Shown piece by piece: positions 18,810 to 28,196 of a DNA stretch of 64,000 nucleotides. This stretch comes from Devosia sp. (GTDB lineage Bacteria; Pseudomonadota; Alphaproteobacteria; Rhizobiales; Devosiaceae). A program made the translations under genes and the position numbers. Within the stretch, counting starts at the first letter, position 1. Each line of letters starts with the position of its first letter. The notes beneath the pieces are model-generated. The model ran no database searches. It was not told where the DNA came from and was given only the letters and a program-made list of their open reading frames with translations. The stretch is taken from NCBI RefSeq assembly GCF_024707125.1, contig NZ_JANQAH010000011.1, positions 496,001-560,000 of the forward strand, read 5' to 3'.

Positions 18810-19637
18810 TCAGATCGAGAGAGATGAGGGTTGGGAGTGAGTTGTCTGCGCCTGCAACAGGCTCGGCGCCGCTTCGAGCAACGTGCGCGTATAGTCCTGC
18901 GAAGGATTGGAAAGGACCTGGCTGCCCGGTCCGAATTCGACGACCTTGCCGTGCCGCATCACCGCAATATCGTCGGCGATATAGCGGACGGTCTGGATGT
19001 CATGGGAGATGAACACCATGCCCAGCCCCAGCTCGCGCTTGAGGTCCTGCAGCAGGTTGAGGATCTGCGCCCGCACCGAAACGTCGAGCGCCGAAGTCGG
19101 TTCGTCTGCGACGATAATCTCGGGCTCCAGCGCCAGTGCCCGGGCAATGGCGACACGCTGTCTCTGCCCGCCTGAAAGCTGGGCTGGAATGGCATCGAGC
19201 ACCGATTGCGGCAGGCCCACCAGTCCCACAAGCTCCGCCACCCGCGCCCGCCGGCTGGCCGCATCGCCAATGCCATGCACTTCCAGGGGATCAGTCAGCG
19301 CATCGCGCACCAGCATGCGCGCATTGAGCGCCGTCGCCGGGTCTTGAAACACCACCGACACAACCCGGCCAATGCGCTTCCGCGTCGCCGCATCAAAGCG
19401 GCGAACAACTTCCCCGCCGAACAGCACCTGTCCGGCGCTCGGTTCGATCAGCCCGACCAGCACCTTTGCCGCCGTCGACTTGCCCGATCCGGACTCGCCA
19501 ACAATCCCCAGCGTCTGCCCCCGGCGCACCGAGAGCGAAACGGTATCCACGCCGCGCAAAACCTGTGGCTTGAAGAGCGACGAACGAGTGCGAAAATCGA
19601 CAGAGACCTCGCGCAGTTCAATAACGGGCGTGCTCAT
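18810..19637 (-). CDS. Oligopeptide-family ABC importer ATPase (SatD-like)
   Basis: A 275-aa ATPase with Walker [10 protein letters not shown] (about 51-59), Q-loop [11 protein letters not shown], signature LSGGQRQR, Walker [13 protein letters not shown] and switch FISHD. It lacks the long cysteine-containing C-terminal extension of DppF. Its ATG overlaps the upstream stop (ATGA). It pairs with the ATPase half of the fused protein at 19634-21625 to energise import. Confidence 0.93.
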   Translation of the reverse strand: MSTPVIELREVSVDFRTRSSLFKPQVLRGVDTVSLSVRRGQTLGIVGESGSGKSTAAKVLVGLIEPSAGQVLFGGEVVRRFDAATRKRIGRVVSVVFQDPATALNARMLVRDALTDPLEVHGIGDAASRRARVAELVGLVGLPQSVLDAIPAQLSGGQRQRVAIARALALEPEIIVADEPTSALDVSVRAQILNLLQDLKRELGLGMVFISHDIQTVRYIADDIAVMRHGKVVEFGPGSQVLSNPSQDYTRTLLEAAPSLLQAQTTHSQPSSLSI

Positions 19638-21625
19638 CGGCCTGCCTCCAGCGCTGCAACAGCTTCGTCTTCAGGATGGGCGGCATAGAAGTGCGATGTC
19701 CCCGCCACCTGCCGCATCACCGGCACCACCCCGGCATTGCGCTTGGGATCAGACGAACGCGGCGCAAACCGATCCCCCTTGGGGAACTCGCGCGGCGAGG
19801 GTACCACGCCTCTAATCTGATGCAGGCGCGACGCCCCTGCCTCGATGCTGAGTACCGCGCCGAGCAGGCCCCGCGTATATTCATGGATCGGCTGGGTGAG
19901 CACATCACGGCTGCTGCCCTGCTCCACCAATTGGCCCGCATACATCACCGCAATGTGGTGCGAGATTTCGGCCACCAGCGCCAGGTCATGCGACACGAAC
20001 AGCATGGCAAAACCCAGCTCTTCACGCAGCCGATTGAGCAGTTCCACCACCTGTTTCTGCACCGTCACATCGAGCGCCGTCGTCGGCTCGTCGGCAATGA
20101 CCAGCTTGGGATTCCGCGTCAGCGCCATCGCGATCAGCACACGCTGCCGCTGCCCGCCCGAAAGCTCATGCGGATAGGAATTCAGCGTCCGCTTGGGATC
20201 GAGCCCAACCAGCTCCAGCAAGTCCTCCGCACTGCGCGTCCCGCCCCGCGACGTCAGCTGCTTCATCTGCGAGCGGATCAGCATGGCCGGGTTCAGCGAC
20301 GACAGGGCATCCTGATAGATCATGGCAATGCCCTTGCCGCGCAGCCCATTGCGCTGCCGCTCGGTCATGGTGAGCAGGTTCTGCCCCTCAAACAGGATTT
20401 CGCCTGAGATTTTCGCGCGCGGATCGAGCAGCCCCATGATGGCAAGCGAAGTAATCGACTTGCCGCACCCAGACTCGCCCACCAGCGCCATGGTTTCACC
20501 CGGCCGCACGCTGAACGAAACGTCGTCCACCACATTGACCGAGCCATGCCGCGGAAAAGCGATGCTGAGATTGCGCACTTCCAGCAGCGGCGCCTGTCCA
20601 CCGGCATAAACCAGCCGATCCGTGCGCGTTCTCTCCACGCTGCGCAACTGTGCCAGCCGCTCTTCCAGCGAAACCACCGGCGCTGCAGATGCCCCAACCT
20701 TTGGCGCTTCCGCCCGATCGATCGCCGCCTCGACAGCTGCAGCGTTAACCTGCGTACGACTGCGCGGCGCCGCCATGGCGTCCGTCATGCCCTCAGCCAG
20801 AATATTCAGCGCCAGAACCGTCGCGGTGATCAGGGCACCAGCAAACAGCGTCGGCCACCAACCGCCCGACATCACCAATTGCCGGCCAGAAGCCATAACA
20901 TTGCCCCAGGAGGGCTCAGGATCAGGCACACCGGCCTGAATGAACGACAGAGACGCTTCAAACACGATCGCATCGGCCACCAGTACGGTGGCAAAGACCA
21001 GGATCGGTGCCAGGCAATTGCGCGCCACATGCCGGATCAAGATGCGCGGGGTCGAAGCCCCCATAACCCGCACGGCCGCAACATAATCCTCGCCGAACTG
21101 CCCGATGATATTGGCGCGAATGACGCGCGTAAGCTGCGGCGTATAGAGAAAGGCGATGGTCAGGACGAGTACCGGCAGCGACTGCCCAAACACCGTCACC
21201 AGCATCACTGCCAGCGCAATGCCCGGAAACGACATGACCATGTCGAGGCCGCGCATCAGCACTTCGGCGACCCACTTGTGCGCCGTGGCCGTAATGGCGC
21301 CCAGCACGGAAGCCGCCAGCAGCGCCACACCTGTCGCCGCCAGCCCGATCACCAGCGAAGAACCCGCGCCATGCACGAGCCGCGAAAACACATCGCGCCC
21401 CTGCCGGTCCGTCCCGAACCAATGCACCGCATCCGGCGCCGCCGGACCGCGCGTCAGCCCCGTCGCCAGCGGATCGAATGGCGCGATGACAGGCGCGAAT
21501 ACCGCCATCAGCGCGACCGCGACCAGCAGGCCCAACGCAATTTTGGAAGTCATCGACAGATGCCGCAGACCTGCAAGCCGCATGCCCGGCACGGAGAGTT
21601 TTTGCGTAGTTTCGGTCCTGATCAT
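19634..21625 (-). CDS. Fused ABC permease-ATPase subunit (SatC-like)
   Basis: A 663-aa fusion. Residues 1-290 are a DppC-type permease (first helix IALGLLVAVALMAVFAPVIA; WFGTDRQGRDVFSRL; EAA-like loop GASTPRILIRHVARN). After a linker (about 290-345) comes a complete ATPase: Walker A GESGCGKS near 380, signature LSGGQRQR, Walker [13 protein letters not shown], and a C-terminal extension. Fused permease-ATPase subunits are known in SatABCD-type sialic acid importers, as in Haemophilus ducreyi (from memory), and in some rhizobial peptide importers. The TGATG junction with the upstream permease gives one-base overlap. The neighbouring nan genes support sialic acid as substrate. Confidence 0.93.
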   Translation of the reverse strand: MIRTETTQKLSVPGMRLAGLRHLSMTSKIALGLLVAVALMAVFAPVIAPFDPLATGLTRGPAAPDAVHWFGTDRQGRDVFSRLVHGAGSSLVIGLAATGVALLAASVLGAITATAHKWVAEVLMRGLDMVMSFPGIALAVMLVTVFGQSLPVLVLTIAFLYTPQLTRVIRANIIGQFGEDYVAAVRVMGASTPRILIRHVARNCLAPILVFATVLVADAIVFEASLSFIQAGVPDPEPSWGNVMASGRQLVMSGGWWPTLFAGALITATVLALNILAEGMTDAMAAPRSRTQVNAAAVEAAIDRAEAPKVGASAAPVVSLEERLAQLRSVERTRTDRLVYAGGQAPLLEVRNLSIAFPRHGSVNVVDDVSFSVRPGETMALVGESGCGKSITSLAIMGLLDPRAKISGEILFEGQNLLTMTERQRNGLRGKGIAMIYQDALSSLNPAMLIRSQMKQLTSRGGTRSAEDLLELVGLDPKRTLNSYPHELSGGQRQRVLIAMALTRNPKLVIADEPTTALDVTVQKQVVELLNRLREELGFAMLFVSHDLALVAEISHHIAVMYAGQLVEQGSSRDVLTQPIHEYTRGLLGAVLSIEAGASRLHQIRGVVPSPREFPKGDRFAPRSSDPKRNAGVVPVMRQVAGTSHFYAAHPEDEAVAALEAGR

Positions 21626-22590
21626 CAGATCGTCCTGATGCGCGGGTTGACCAGCACGTAGAGCAGGTCGACGACGACATTGATCACGACAAAGGCGAGG
21701 GCCACGGTGAGGGTCACGCCCTGCACCAGATTGGGCTCGTTATTCGTCACGCCGTTCATGATCAGCATGCCCATCCCATTGATATTGAAGATGATCTCGA
21801 TCACCACCGCGCCACCCATGAGGTAGCCGATCCTAAGACCCAGCACGGTGATCGGAGTAATCAGCGCATTGCGCAGCACATTGCGTCCGACAACGACATA
21901 GCGCGGAATGCCCGCCCCCAGCGCCGTGCGCACATAGTCCCGGTCCAGTTCTTCGACGACCGCGGTCCGCACCACGCGCGAAAGCTGCCCGATCACCGGC
22001 ACAGCCAGCGCCACCGCCGGCAGCAACATGCGATAAAACCAGCCGCCAAAGTCCTCGGTAAGAACCGGCAGCTTGCCCGAAGTCGGCAACATGGAAAAAA
22101 TCCCGACCTTGTTGCCCAGCAGCTGGATCAGCAGCACCGCCAGCCAGAACGACGGCGTCGAGAGCGAGGCGATAGAGAGCACCCGGATCACCTGGTCCGG
22201 CCAGCGATCGCGATAAATGGCCGCGACGACGCCCAACACCAGCGACCCCACAACCGCAAAGATCAGCCCGAGAAAGGTCAGCTGCAGCGTCACCGGAAAG
22301 GCCCGCACGACCTCGTCGATCACAGGCAACTGCCGCGCCGAATAAGTCCCGAGATCGAAATGAGCCAGCCCCGTCACAAAGCGCACATAGCGAGTAAGAA
22401 GCGGATCATCGAGCCCATGTTCGAGCCGATATTCCTGCCGCGCCTCGATGGAAGCTCCCTCGCCCAAAGCGGTAATGGCCGGGTCGATTTTCGAAAACGA
22501 CATGACGAAGAAAACGAGAAAGGTGATCCCGAGGATCATGAGCGGCAATTGCACAAGGCGCCGCCCGATCAAGTTGAGCACTTTTGACAT
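21625..22590 (-). CDS. Oligopeptide-family ABC permease (SatB-like)
   Basis: A 321-aa DppB-type permease with a first helix LPLMILGITFLVFFVMSF, the conserved LGLDxP-like EHGLDDPLLTRYVRF motif, six predicted helices and the EAA-like loop YVRTALGAGIPRYVV. The open frame extends to 22653, but that extension lies inside a dispersed repeat element (22611-22655). The ATG at 22590 (MSKVLNLIGRRLVQ) matches the family start. Confidence 0.93.
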   Translation of the reverse strand: MSKVLNLIGRRLVQLPLMILGITFLVFFVMSFSKIDPAITALGEGASIEARQEYRLEHGLDDPLLTRYVRFVTGLAHFDLGTYSARQLPVIDEVVRAFPVTLQLTFLGLIFAVVGSLVLGVVAAIYRDRWPDQVIRVLSIASLSTPSFWLAVLLIQLLGNKVGIFSMLPTSGKLPVLTEDFGGWFYRMLLPAVALAVPVIGQLSRVVRTAVVEELDRDYVRTALGAGIPRYVVVGRNVLRNALITPITVLGLRIGYLMGGAVVIEIIFNINGMGMLIMNGVTNNEPNLVQGVTLTVALAFVVINVVVDLLYVLVNPRIRTI

Positions 22591-22610
22591 CTTGGGCTCG
22601 CTCGCAAAAA

Positions 22611-22655
22611 GCATGTCTCCCAAAAGTGGACACCGGTTTCGGGCCAGGGACATGC
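22611..22655. repeat. Dispersed imperfect palindrome between importer genes
   Basis: A 45-bp element with ends GCATGTC / GACATGC around a core AAAAGTGGACACCGGTTTCG. I recall this core from intergenic repeats of many Hyphomicrobiales genomes; that is memory, not a search. It sits between the solute-binding protein stop and the permease start and may stabilise or attenuate the polycistronic mRNA. Confidence 0.6.
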
Positions 22656-22723
22656 GTTAAAAAAGCTGGAGGAGGCCGCCTGGGCACCGGGGGAGAACAA
22701 CCGGCGCCCAGGCAGTTTGGCGC

Positions 22724-24295
22724 CTATTCCTTGACACCAACACCGAGGAAGGAAAGGCCGGTGGTCGGCACTGGCGCAAAGCCTTCAAGCTCGTCGGCAT
22801 TCCATGCCGTCGGCAGCTGGCGGTGCAGCAGCGGATAGAGCGGCACTTCTTGCGAAAGCAGGTCGAAGGCTTCGTTCCACTTGGCTTGCTGCTCATCACC
22901 CGACAGGCGCTGCGCCTCCGAGAGAAGCGCGGTCAGCGCCTTGTAGCCTTCGCTTTCCGCCCAGCGGTAACGCGTGGTCGGCCAGACATTGTCGCCATAC
23001 CACCACTGCATCAGGATATCGGGGTCGTTGCCGAACACCGACGGATCACCCGGGGCAATCATCACCTGCATTTCGCCGGCATCGACCTTGCCATATTGGC
23101 CGCCCGACTGCCCGATATCGAGCGTCGTATTGAACCCGACCTGATCAAGGGATTCCTTGATGATCGGCGCCACGTCCTTCACCCAGCCATGATCCGTGCT
23201 CATCAGCGTGATGTCGAGCGTCGGCGTACCAGCTTCCGCGAGCAGCGCCTTGGCCTTTTCCGGATCATAGCCATAGACCACCGCGGCCTCATGGTAGTTC
23301 GGATGCGTGGCCGGCAGGAACGAGGTTGCTGCCACCGCATTGTCGAGCATGCCCGTGCCGATGATCTTGTCCATGTCGAGCGCATAGAAGAACGCCTGAC
23401 GCACGCGGACGTCGTCGAACGGCTCAGCCTGCGTGTTGAACATCGCAAACAGCAGACCGAAGGACTGCGCCTTCTCAAGCGTCGAGGTGGCCGCCACGGC
23501 GTCGACGTCGATATAGGGCACGTCTTCGATAGCCATCACCGTGCCCGAAGAGAGCGCATTGACGCGCGCACTGGGGTCGGCAATCAGGTTCCAGACCATG
23601 TCCTTGGCCAGCGCCGGGCGCGGACCGGTATAGGCATCATTGCGCTCGAAAACGATCTGCGCTTCCGGCGTTGCCGACACCAGCTTGTAGGGACCCGAAC
23701 CAATCGGCTGCTTGCCAAAGGCATCAGCATCCGCCTCGACCGCAGCCTTCGGCACGATTTTCACCGAACCCAGACGCTCGTTGAACAGCGAGAACGGGAA
23801 TTTCGTGGTGATTTTGACCGTATCGGCCGACACCGGCTCGACCGTGTCCACAAAGGCCACGAACGAGCGGAACAGCGACTTGGATTCGGGGTCGAGCACG
23901 CGCTCGAACGAGAACACCACGTCATCGGCCGTCACCGGCGTACCATCGTGGAAAACCGCGCCATCGCGCAGCTTGATCGTATAGGTCAGCCCATCTTCGC
24001 TGACCGGCATTTCCGCAGCCAGAGCCGCGTAAGGCTCGCGGGTCACCGGATCGAGGTCCACAAGACCTTCGAACAGGTGCCAGTTGACCCCGACGGTAAC
24101 GGCGCCCGAGGCGCTCATCGGGTCGAACGTACCCGAAAGACCATAGGCAATCGCTGCCTGGATCGTCGCATCGGGATCAATGCCTTCCGGCACGTCCTGA
24201 GCATAAGCATTGGCTCCCAGCATCCACATGGACGCAAAGGCACCTGCCGCAAGGCAAAGTGCACGCCGTGAAATTCCAAAACCCTTAACACGCAT
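22724..24295 (-). CDS. ABC importer solute-binding protein, family 5 (SatA-like)
   Basis: A 523-aa periplasmic binding protein in the normal domain order. The signal peptide spans residues 1-31 (ALCLAAGAFASMWMLGANAYA). Then SEDGLTYTIKLRDG (about 84), IGSGPYKL (about 195), EPFDDVRVRQAFFYALDMD (about 295) and YDPEKAKALLAEAG (about 350) follow in the order usual for family 5. The ATG at 24295 has GGAGGGT eight bases upstream; an upstream in-frame ATG at 24361 lies in the promoter. First gene of the sialic acid operon, under the GntR palindrome at 24315-24332. Confidence 0.93.
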   Translation of the reverse strand: MRVKGFGISRRALCLAAGAFASMWMLGANAYAQDVPEGIDPDATIQAAIAYGLSGTFDPMSASGAVTVGVNWHLFEGLVDLDPVTREPYAALAAEMPVSEDGLTYTIKLRDGAVFHDGTPVTADDVVFSFERVLDPESKSLFRSFVAFVDTVEPVSADTVKITTKFPFSLFNERLGSVKIVPKAAVEADADAFGKQPIGSGPYKLVSATPEAQIVFERNDAYTGPRPALAKDMVWNLIADPSARVNALSSGTVMAIEDVPYIDVDAVAATSTLEKAQSFGLLFAMFNTQAEPFDDVRVRQAFFYALDMDKIIGTGMLDNAVAATSFLPATHPNYHEAAVVYGYDPEKAKALLAEAGTPTLDITLMSTDHGWVKDVAPIIKESLDQVGFNTTLDIGQSGGQYGKVDAGEMQVMIAPGDPSVFGNDPDILMQWWYGDNVWPTTRYRWAESEGYKALTALLSEAQRLSGDEQQAKWNEAFDLLSQEVPLYPLLHRQLPTAWNADELEGFAPVPTTGLSFLGVGVKE

Positions 24296-24314
24296 GATTA
24301 CGACCCTCCAGTTG

Positions 24315-24332
24315 ACATCAGACGTCTGATGT
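24315..24332. promoter_or_regulatory. Perfect 18-bp palindrome, probable GntR operator
   Basis: ACATCAGACGTCTGATGT is a perfect inverted repeat 20 bp upstream of the binding protein ATG and 104 bp upstream of the divergent GntR-family gene. It overlaps the likely transcription start of the nan operon. Binding by the adjacent regulator is inference. Confidence 0.7.
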
Positions 24333-24435
24333 CTTCTAGAGATTAACGACGCCCTGCGCAACCCCTCTTGTTTCGCCGGGCCAAACCGCCAAAACTGCGG
24401 CGCAGCCCGTTGGGCGACAAGTAAAGGAATCGGGG

Positions 24436-25170
24436 ATGAACGGTCCTGCCGAGCTGACCAGCAATGAATCTCGGATGCGTCGCAGCACCACCGCCGAAGA
24501 GATCAAGCGCCTGATTCTATTGCGGGGCCTGCATCCGGGCGACCCGATCCCAACCGAAACCGAGCTCTGCCAGGAGCTGGGGGTCTCGCGGTCCTCGGTG
24601 CGCGAAGCCATCCGCACCCTCGCCACCCTCGACATCGTCGAAGTCCGCCACGGCACCGGCACCGTCGTCGGCCAGATGAGTCTGGCCCCACTGGTCGAAA
24701 CCCTGGTGTTTCGCGGCGTGCTCTCGCCCGGCGACGATCTCGCAGCCCTGCGCGACGTGGTCGACCTGCGCCGATCCCTCGATCTCGCGCTGACGGACGA
24801 TGTGGTGGAAGCCCATTCGGGCCAGGTCGACGAAGAAATCCCCCGTCTCGTCGAGCAAATGCTGACCAGCGCCGAAAACGGCAAGGCCTTCCTCTACGAA
24901 GACCGCCAGTTCCACACGAGGCTGCTTGCGCCGCTCAAGAACCAGCTCGCCGGCCAGTTGGTCGCCGCCTTCTGGGATATTCATACCGCGGTGCTTCCGC
25001 GCCTTGATCTGGCCCTGCCGGCCGATCTGCGCCAAACCGCCAAAGCCCACAGCGACATGTACGCCGCCGCACGATCAGGCGACGGCGACGCCTATCGCAA
25101 GGCTGTAGTGGACCACTACCAGCCCCTCTTGCGCATGCTCAAAAGCCGCTCGGAAGGCCGGCGCGGCTAA
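24436..25170 (+). CDS. GntR/FadR-family transcriptional regulator (NanR-like position)
   Basis: A 244-aa regulator. The winged helix-turn-helix spans about 15-85 (PGDPIPTETELCQELGVSRS, SVREAIRTLATLDIV). The C-terminal FCD ligand domain spans about 95-235, with metal-binding-type residues in EDRQFHTRL and VVDHYQPLL. A ribosome binding site (AAAGGA) precedes the ATG. It is divergent from the importer/nan operon and probably represses it until a sialic acid catabolite binds. Confidence 0.9.
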   Translation: MNGPAELTSNESRMRRSTTAEEIKRLILLRGLHPGDPIPTETELCQELGVSRSSVREAIRTLATLDIVEVRHGTGTVVGQMSLAPLVETLVFRGVLSPGDDLAALRDVVDLRRSLDLALTDDVVEAHSGQVDEEIPRLVEQMLTSAENGKAFLYEDRQFHTRLLAPLKNQLAGQLVAAFWDIHTAVLPRLDLALPADLRQTAKAHSDMYAAARSGDGDAYRKAVVDHYQPLLRMLKSRSEGRRG

Positions 25171-25210
25171 CTCCGTTCGGAGCACACCGGCATCCCGTTC
25201 CCCACCGCGT

Positions 25211-25269
25211 CATTCCCGCGAAAGCGGGAATCTTTCTGTCCAACAGAGATTCCCGCTTTCGCGGGAATG
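25211..25269. repeat. Double-hairpin palindromic repeat between convergent genes
   Basis: Two 22-bp arms (25211-25232 and 25248-25269) are exact reverse complements separated by 15 bp. Each arm is itself a hairpin, TTCCCGC-GAAA-GCGGGAA. This is a common dispersed alphaproteobacterial repeat type. It lies between the ends of two convergent genes and may act as a bidirectional terminator. Confidence 0.75.
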
Positions 25270-25289
25270 ACCCCGCGGCGAAGCGCCCC

Positions 25290-25763
25290 CTAAATCTCAA
25301 CCTCAACCGCCTCAGCAAGCTGCCACAACACCCCATCCTCGGCGCTCTCGGCCTTCCACATGATCATGCCGAACTGCGCCGCTTGATCGAAAACCGTCAG
25401 CCCCGCATGCCACACATCCTGCCCGATGCAGATCGCATCCTCAGGCCCGGCGACAAAGGCTAGCGCCCCACCCAAATCCGGCTCCCCGCTCGCCGTCTTG
25501 GGCACCACCAGCACAAGCCACCGCCCCGCCTTGATGGGCACAAAACTCTGCGTCGAATGCGGATGCCGCTCGAGTGCAGCAACCCTCACCGCCCCCTCCA
25601 CCGGCTTGGGGCAGAGAATGGTAAAGGCATGCGCGCCCGGCACGTCGCCCTTTTCCATCACCTCGGGAAAAGCCCGCGCCTTTCCATCTGCGGCGTGAAG
25701 CACGGTGGCATACGGAGCGAGCGCCGCGGCATCCACCGGCCGGGCCTTGAGAACGAGAGTCAT
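25290..25763 (-). CDS. Ureidoglycolate lyase (AllA)-like protein
   Basis: A 157-aa cupin-like protein of the AllA family. Typical segments are KARAFPEVMEKGDVPGAH, ERHPHSTQSFVPI, RWLVLVVP, FVAGPEDAICIGQDVWHAGL and FGMIMWK. AllA splits ureidoglycolate to glyoxylate and urea. Nothing else here looks like purine catabolism, so a related cyclic or ureido substrate is possible. The ATG at 25763 has AGGA eight bases upstream; the open frame extends further but lacks a better start. It follows the aminotransferase by 8 bp in the same operon. Confidence 0.82.
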   Translation of the reverse strand: MTLVLKARPVDAAALAPYATVLHAADGKARAFPEVMEKGDVPGAHAFTILCPKPVEGAVRVAALERHPHSTQSFVPIKAGRWLVLVVPKTASGEPDLGGALAFVAGPEDAICIGQDVWHAGLTVFDQAAQFGMIMWKAESAEDGVLWQLAEAVEVEI

Positions 25764-25771
25764 AACAAGTC

Positions 25772-27076
25772 CTAGTTGAGACGTTTGAAACCAGCGTGGC
25801 ACACCGGGCCACGCAAAAGCGAACCGACATCCCGTCCCGCCTCGCATTCAGCGATAAGGGCGAAGACGGGATCGAGCGCATCGAAATAACCATCGACGAT
25901 CTCAGGCGTATGGGCGACCGACGTGTAAACGCTGGTCGCTGCAAGATAACCCTTGTCGAGCATTTCCTGGCTGATCAGCGTCTTGTAGGCAGCAGCATTC
26001 GGCCCCTTGAAGGCAAAGCCGGTCAGCGCCGGCAGGCCCGACGTCGAAATATCGAGCCCATGTTTTGCCGCCAGCTCCCGCCAACGCCGGGTGACGTCCC
26101 GACCAATCCCGGTAATAACCTCCCAGGACTGGGTCTGCGCCATCACATCAAGCGTTGCCAGCGCCGCCGCCGAGCCAATCCGCTCGGTCCAGAAGGTCGA
26201 GCTGATAAAACTGTTCTGCGCCGCTTCCATCACCTCGCGCCGCCCGATCACGGCCGTCACCGCATAGCCGTTGCCCAGCGCCTTGCCGAACACGGCCATG
26301 TCGGGATCGACACCATAAAGCTTGTGCAGCCCACCAAAACTCTGCCGAAACCCGGATGTGCACTCGTCAAAAATCAGCACGATGCCATTAGCCGTCGCCA
26401 GCTCGCGCACCTTCTTGAGAAAGTCCGGTGACGGATCAAAAGTCCGCGCCACCTCCATCATGATCACGCCGATCTTCCCGGTCGCGATCAGCGCCTCAAG
26501 CGCCGCAATATCATTGAAGCCAAACGGAAAGACGGTCCCGCGCAGGTTTCGCGGCACACCCTGCGGGTCGAGCCCGGGCAAGAGATGCCCCGCAAGGCTA
26601 TTGTCTTCCCCGAGATTGGACGCCAGATACCAATCGTGCCAGCCATGATAGCCACAAATGGCAACGCCATCCCGCCCCGAAGCCGCTCGCGCTATGCGAA
26701 TGGCCACCGCATTTGCTTCACCGCCCGTGCGCGCAAAGCGCGCCATATCGGCCCACGGATGCAGCTCCACCAGTCGCTCGGCCAGCTCCACCTCCTCGGG
26801 CGCGTTGAGCGTCGACATATTGCCCCGCATCACGGTGGTGACCACGGCCGCATCGACCCGCTCATCCCCATAGCCGAGCGTATTGGCCCCTACGCCCATG
26901 ATCGTCATGTCGATCAGTTCACGCCCATCAAGATCCCAGATCCGGCAGCCCTTTGCTTTGCTGAAATAGGCCGGCCATTGCTCGGGCAGGAACATTTCCG
27001 GGCGCTTCGACAGCAGCATATTTCCGCCCGGTATCAGCCGTTTGGCCTTGTTCCAGAGTTCCTGTCCCGTCCCCAC
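25772..27076 (-). CDS. Class III aminotransferase, glutamate-1-semialdehyde aminomutase-like
   Basis: A 434-aa PLP enzyme. Landmarks are GCRIWDLDGRELIDM, the phosphate-binding RTGGEANAVAIRIAR, GYHGWHDWY, FDECTSGFRQSFGG and the PLP lysine in AVFGKALGNGYAVTA. It starts at GTG 27076 with an ideal AGGAGG site; no ATG fits the family start. The catalysed amino transfer is unknown; neighbours (AllA-like protein, divergent amidohydrolase) suggest degradation of a small amino or ureido acid rather than haem synthesis. Confidence 0.88.
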   Translation of the reverse strand: MGTGQELWNKAKRLIPGGNMLLSKRPEMFLPEQWPAYFSKAKGCRIWDLDGRELIDMTIMGVGANTLGYGDERVDAAVVTTVMRGNMSTLNAPEEVELAERLVELHPWADMARFARTGGEANAVAIRIARAASGRDGVAICGYHGWHDWYLASNLGEDNSLAGHLLPGLDPQGVPRNLRGTVFPFGFNDIAALEALIATGKIGVIMMEVARTFDPSPDFLKKVRELATANGIVLIFDECTSGFRQSFGGLHKLYGVDPDMAVFGKALGNGYAVTAVIGRREVMEAAQNSFISSTFWTERIGSAAALATLDVMAQTQSWEVITGIGRDVTRRWRELAAKHGLDISTSGLPALTGFAFKGPNAAAYKTLISQEMLDKGYLAATSVYTSVAHTPEIVDGYFDALDPVFALIAECEAGRDVGSLLRGPVCHAGFKRLN

Positions 27077-27105
27077 AAAATCCTCCTCTTGCGCTTTAGT
27101 TATAT

Positions 27106-27121
27106 TGTTATCAGTGTAACA
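27106..27121. promoter_or_regulatory. Inverted repeat in divergent promoter
   Basis: TGTTA and TAACA half-sites separated by 6 bp lie in the 76-bp AT-rich gap between the GTG of the aminotransferase gene and the amidohydrolase start at 27153. They could be an operator for the divergent pair; which regulator would bind is not evident. Confidence 0.35.
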
Positions 27122-27152
27122 TGATAGTTCAAGGCAAAAGGGGAGCAGCGCC

Positions 27153-28196
27153 ATGTACGATTTCACGCCCACCGATCTCGACCAACGCATCTGGGCGGAG
27201 GAGCTGGACGGCTTCGTACCGGAGCGCGTCTTTGACGTGCACACCCACATTTATCGCTGGGCCTTCAACCTCAATCCCGACAAGGAGACCGGCCCCTACG
27301 CCCCCAGCATCGGCCGCTATTTCCCCGAAGTGACGACCAAACTGGCCGACGAAATCGACGCCGCCCTCCTGCCGGGCCGAAAGGTCGAGCGCCTGGCATT
27401 CCCCTTCCCCTTTGCCGGCCAATGCGACTTCGATGGCTCCAACACCTACGTCGCCAATGAAGCCGCCAGGAGCAAAGATTCCGCCGCCCTGATGCTGGTC
27501 CATCCCGGCATGAGCGAGGCCGAAATCCTCGCCACTCTCAAGCGCACCGGCGCCATCGGCCTGAAACCCTACTTGGTCTACGCGACCAATGCCGACCGCG
27601 CCGAGGCCGGGATCACCGACTTCCTCCCCGAGCACCAGATCGCCCTGGCCGATCGTCTCGGCCTCATCGTCATGATGCATCTCTCCAAGCGCCGGGCCAT
27701 TTCGGACCCCGACAACATCTCGGAAATGCTGCGCCTCTCCGAAAAATACCCGCGCGTGCGCTGGATTCTCGCCCATTGCGCCCGCTCCTACTCCGCCTGG
27801 GCCATCGAGAAAGCCGCCGCGAGCCTGCGCGGCCTGCCCAATGTCTGGTACGACACCTCCACCGTCTGCGAGGCCGATGCCCTCGACGCGCTCTACGATG
27901 GCGTCGGCGTCGACCGCGTCATGTATGGCAGCGACGACATGATCGGCCCCATGCGCGGCAAATACATCGCCTTCGGCTTTGCCTGGGCCTTCCTGTCCGA
28001 AACCAACCACCAGCTTTCGCTCGGCCATTGCGATCCCCGCATGACCTATATCCGCTACGAGCAATTGCGCGCCATGAAGCGCGGCGCCCGCCAACTGGGC
28101 CTCAGCACCACGCAGCGCGAAGCCCTCTTCCACGACACGGCCCGAGGCCTGGTCGATGCGGCGCGAACCGACGTTCACGCCTTCATGCGCTCATGA
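27153..28196 (+). CDS. Amidohydrolase family 2 metal-dependent hydrolase
   Basis: A 347-aa TIM-barrel hydrolase. Metal-site residues are visible: DVHTHIY near 28, MMHLSK near 174, AHCAR near 208 and catalytic Asp in YGSDDM near 258. The family includes decarboxylases and lactonases acting on small acids. It has a GGGGAG ribosome site and is divergent from the aminotransferase/AllA-like pair. Its 3' end overlaps the convergent DapA-family gene by 14 bp. Substrate unknown. Confidence 0.88.
   Translation: MYDFTPTDLDQRIWAEELDGFVPERVFDVHTHIYRWAFNLNPDKETGPYAPSIGRYFPEVTTKLADEIDAALLPGRKVERLAFPFPFAGQCDFDGSNTYVANEAARSKDSAALMLVHPGMSEAEILATLKRTGAIGLKPYLVYATNADRAEAGITDFLPEHQIALADRLGLIVMMHLSKRRAISDPDNISEMLRLSEKYPRVRWILAHCARSYSAWAIEKAAASLRGLPNVWYDTSTVCEADALDALYDGVGVDRVMYGSDDMIGPMRGKYIAFGFAWAFLSETNHQLSLGHCDPRMTYIRYEQLRAMKRGARQLGLSTTQREALFHDTARGLVDAARTDVHAFMRS

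Noticed and set aside
22823..24271. Plus-strand open frame opposite the SatA-like binding protein gene
   Set aside because: Arg/His-rich translation typical of antisense GC-rich DNA, and the minus-strand gene is unambiguous.
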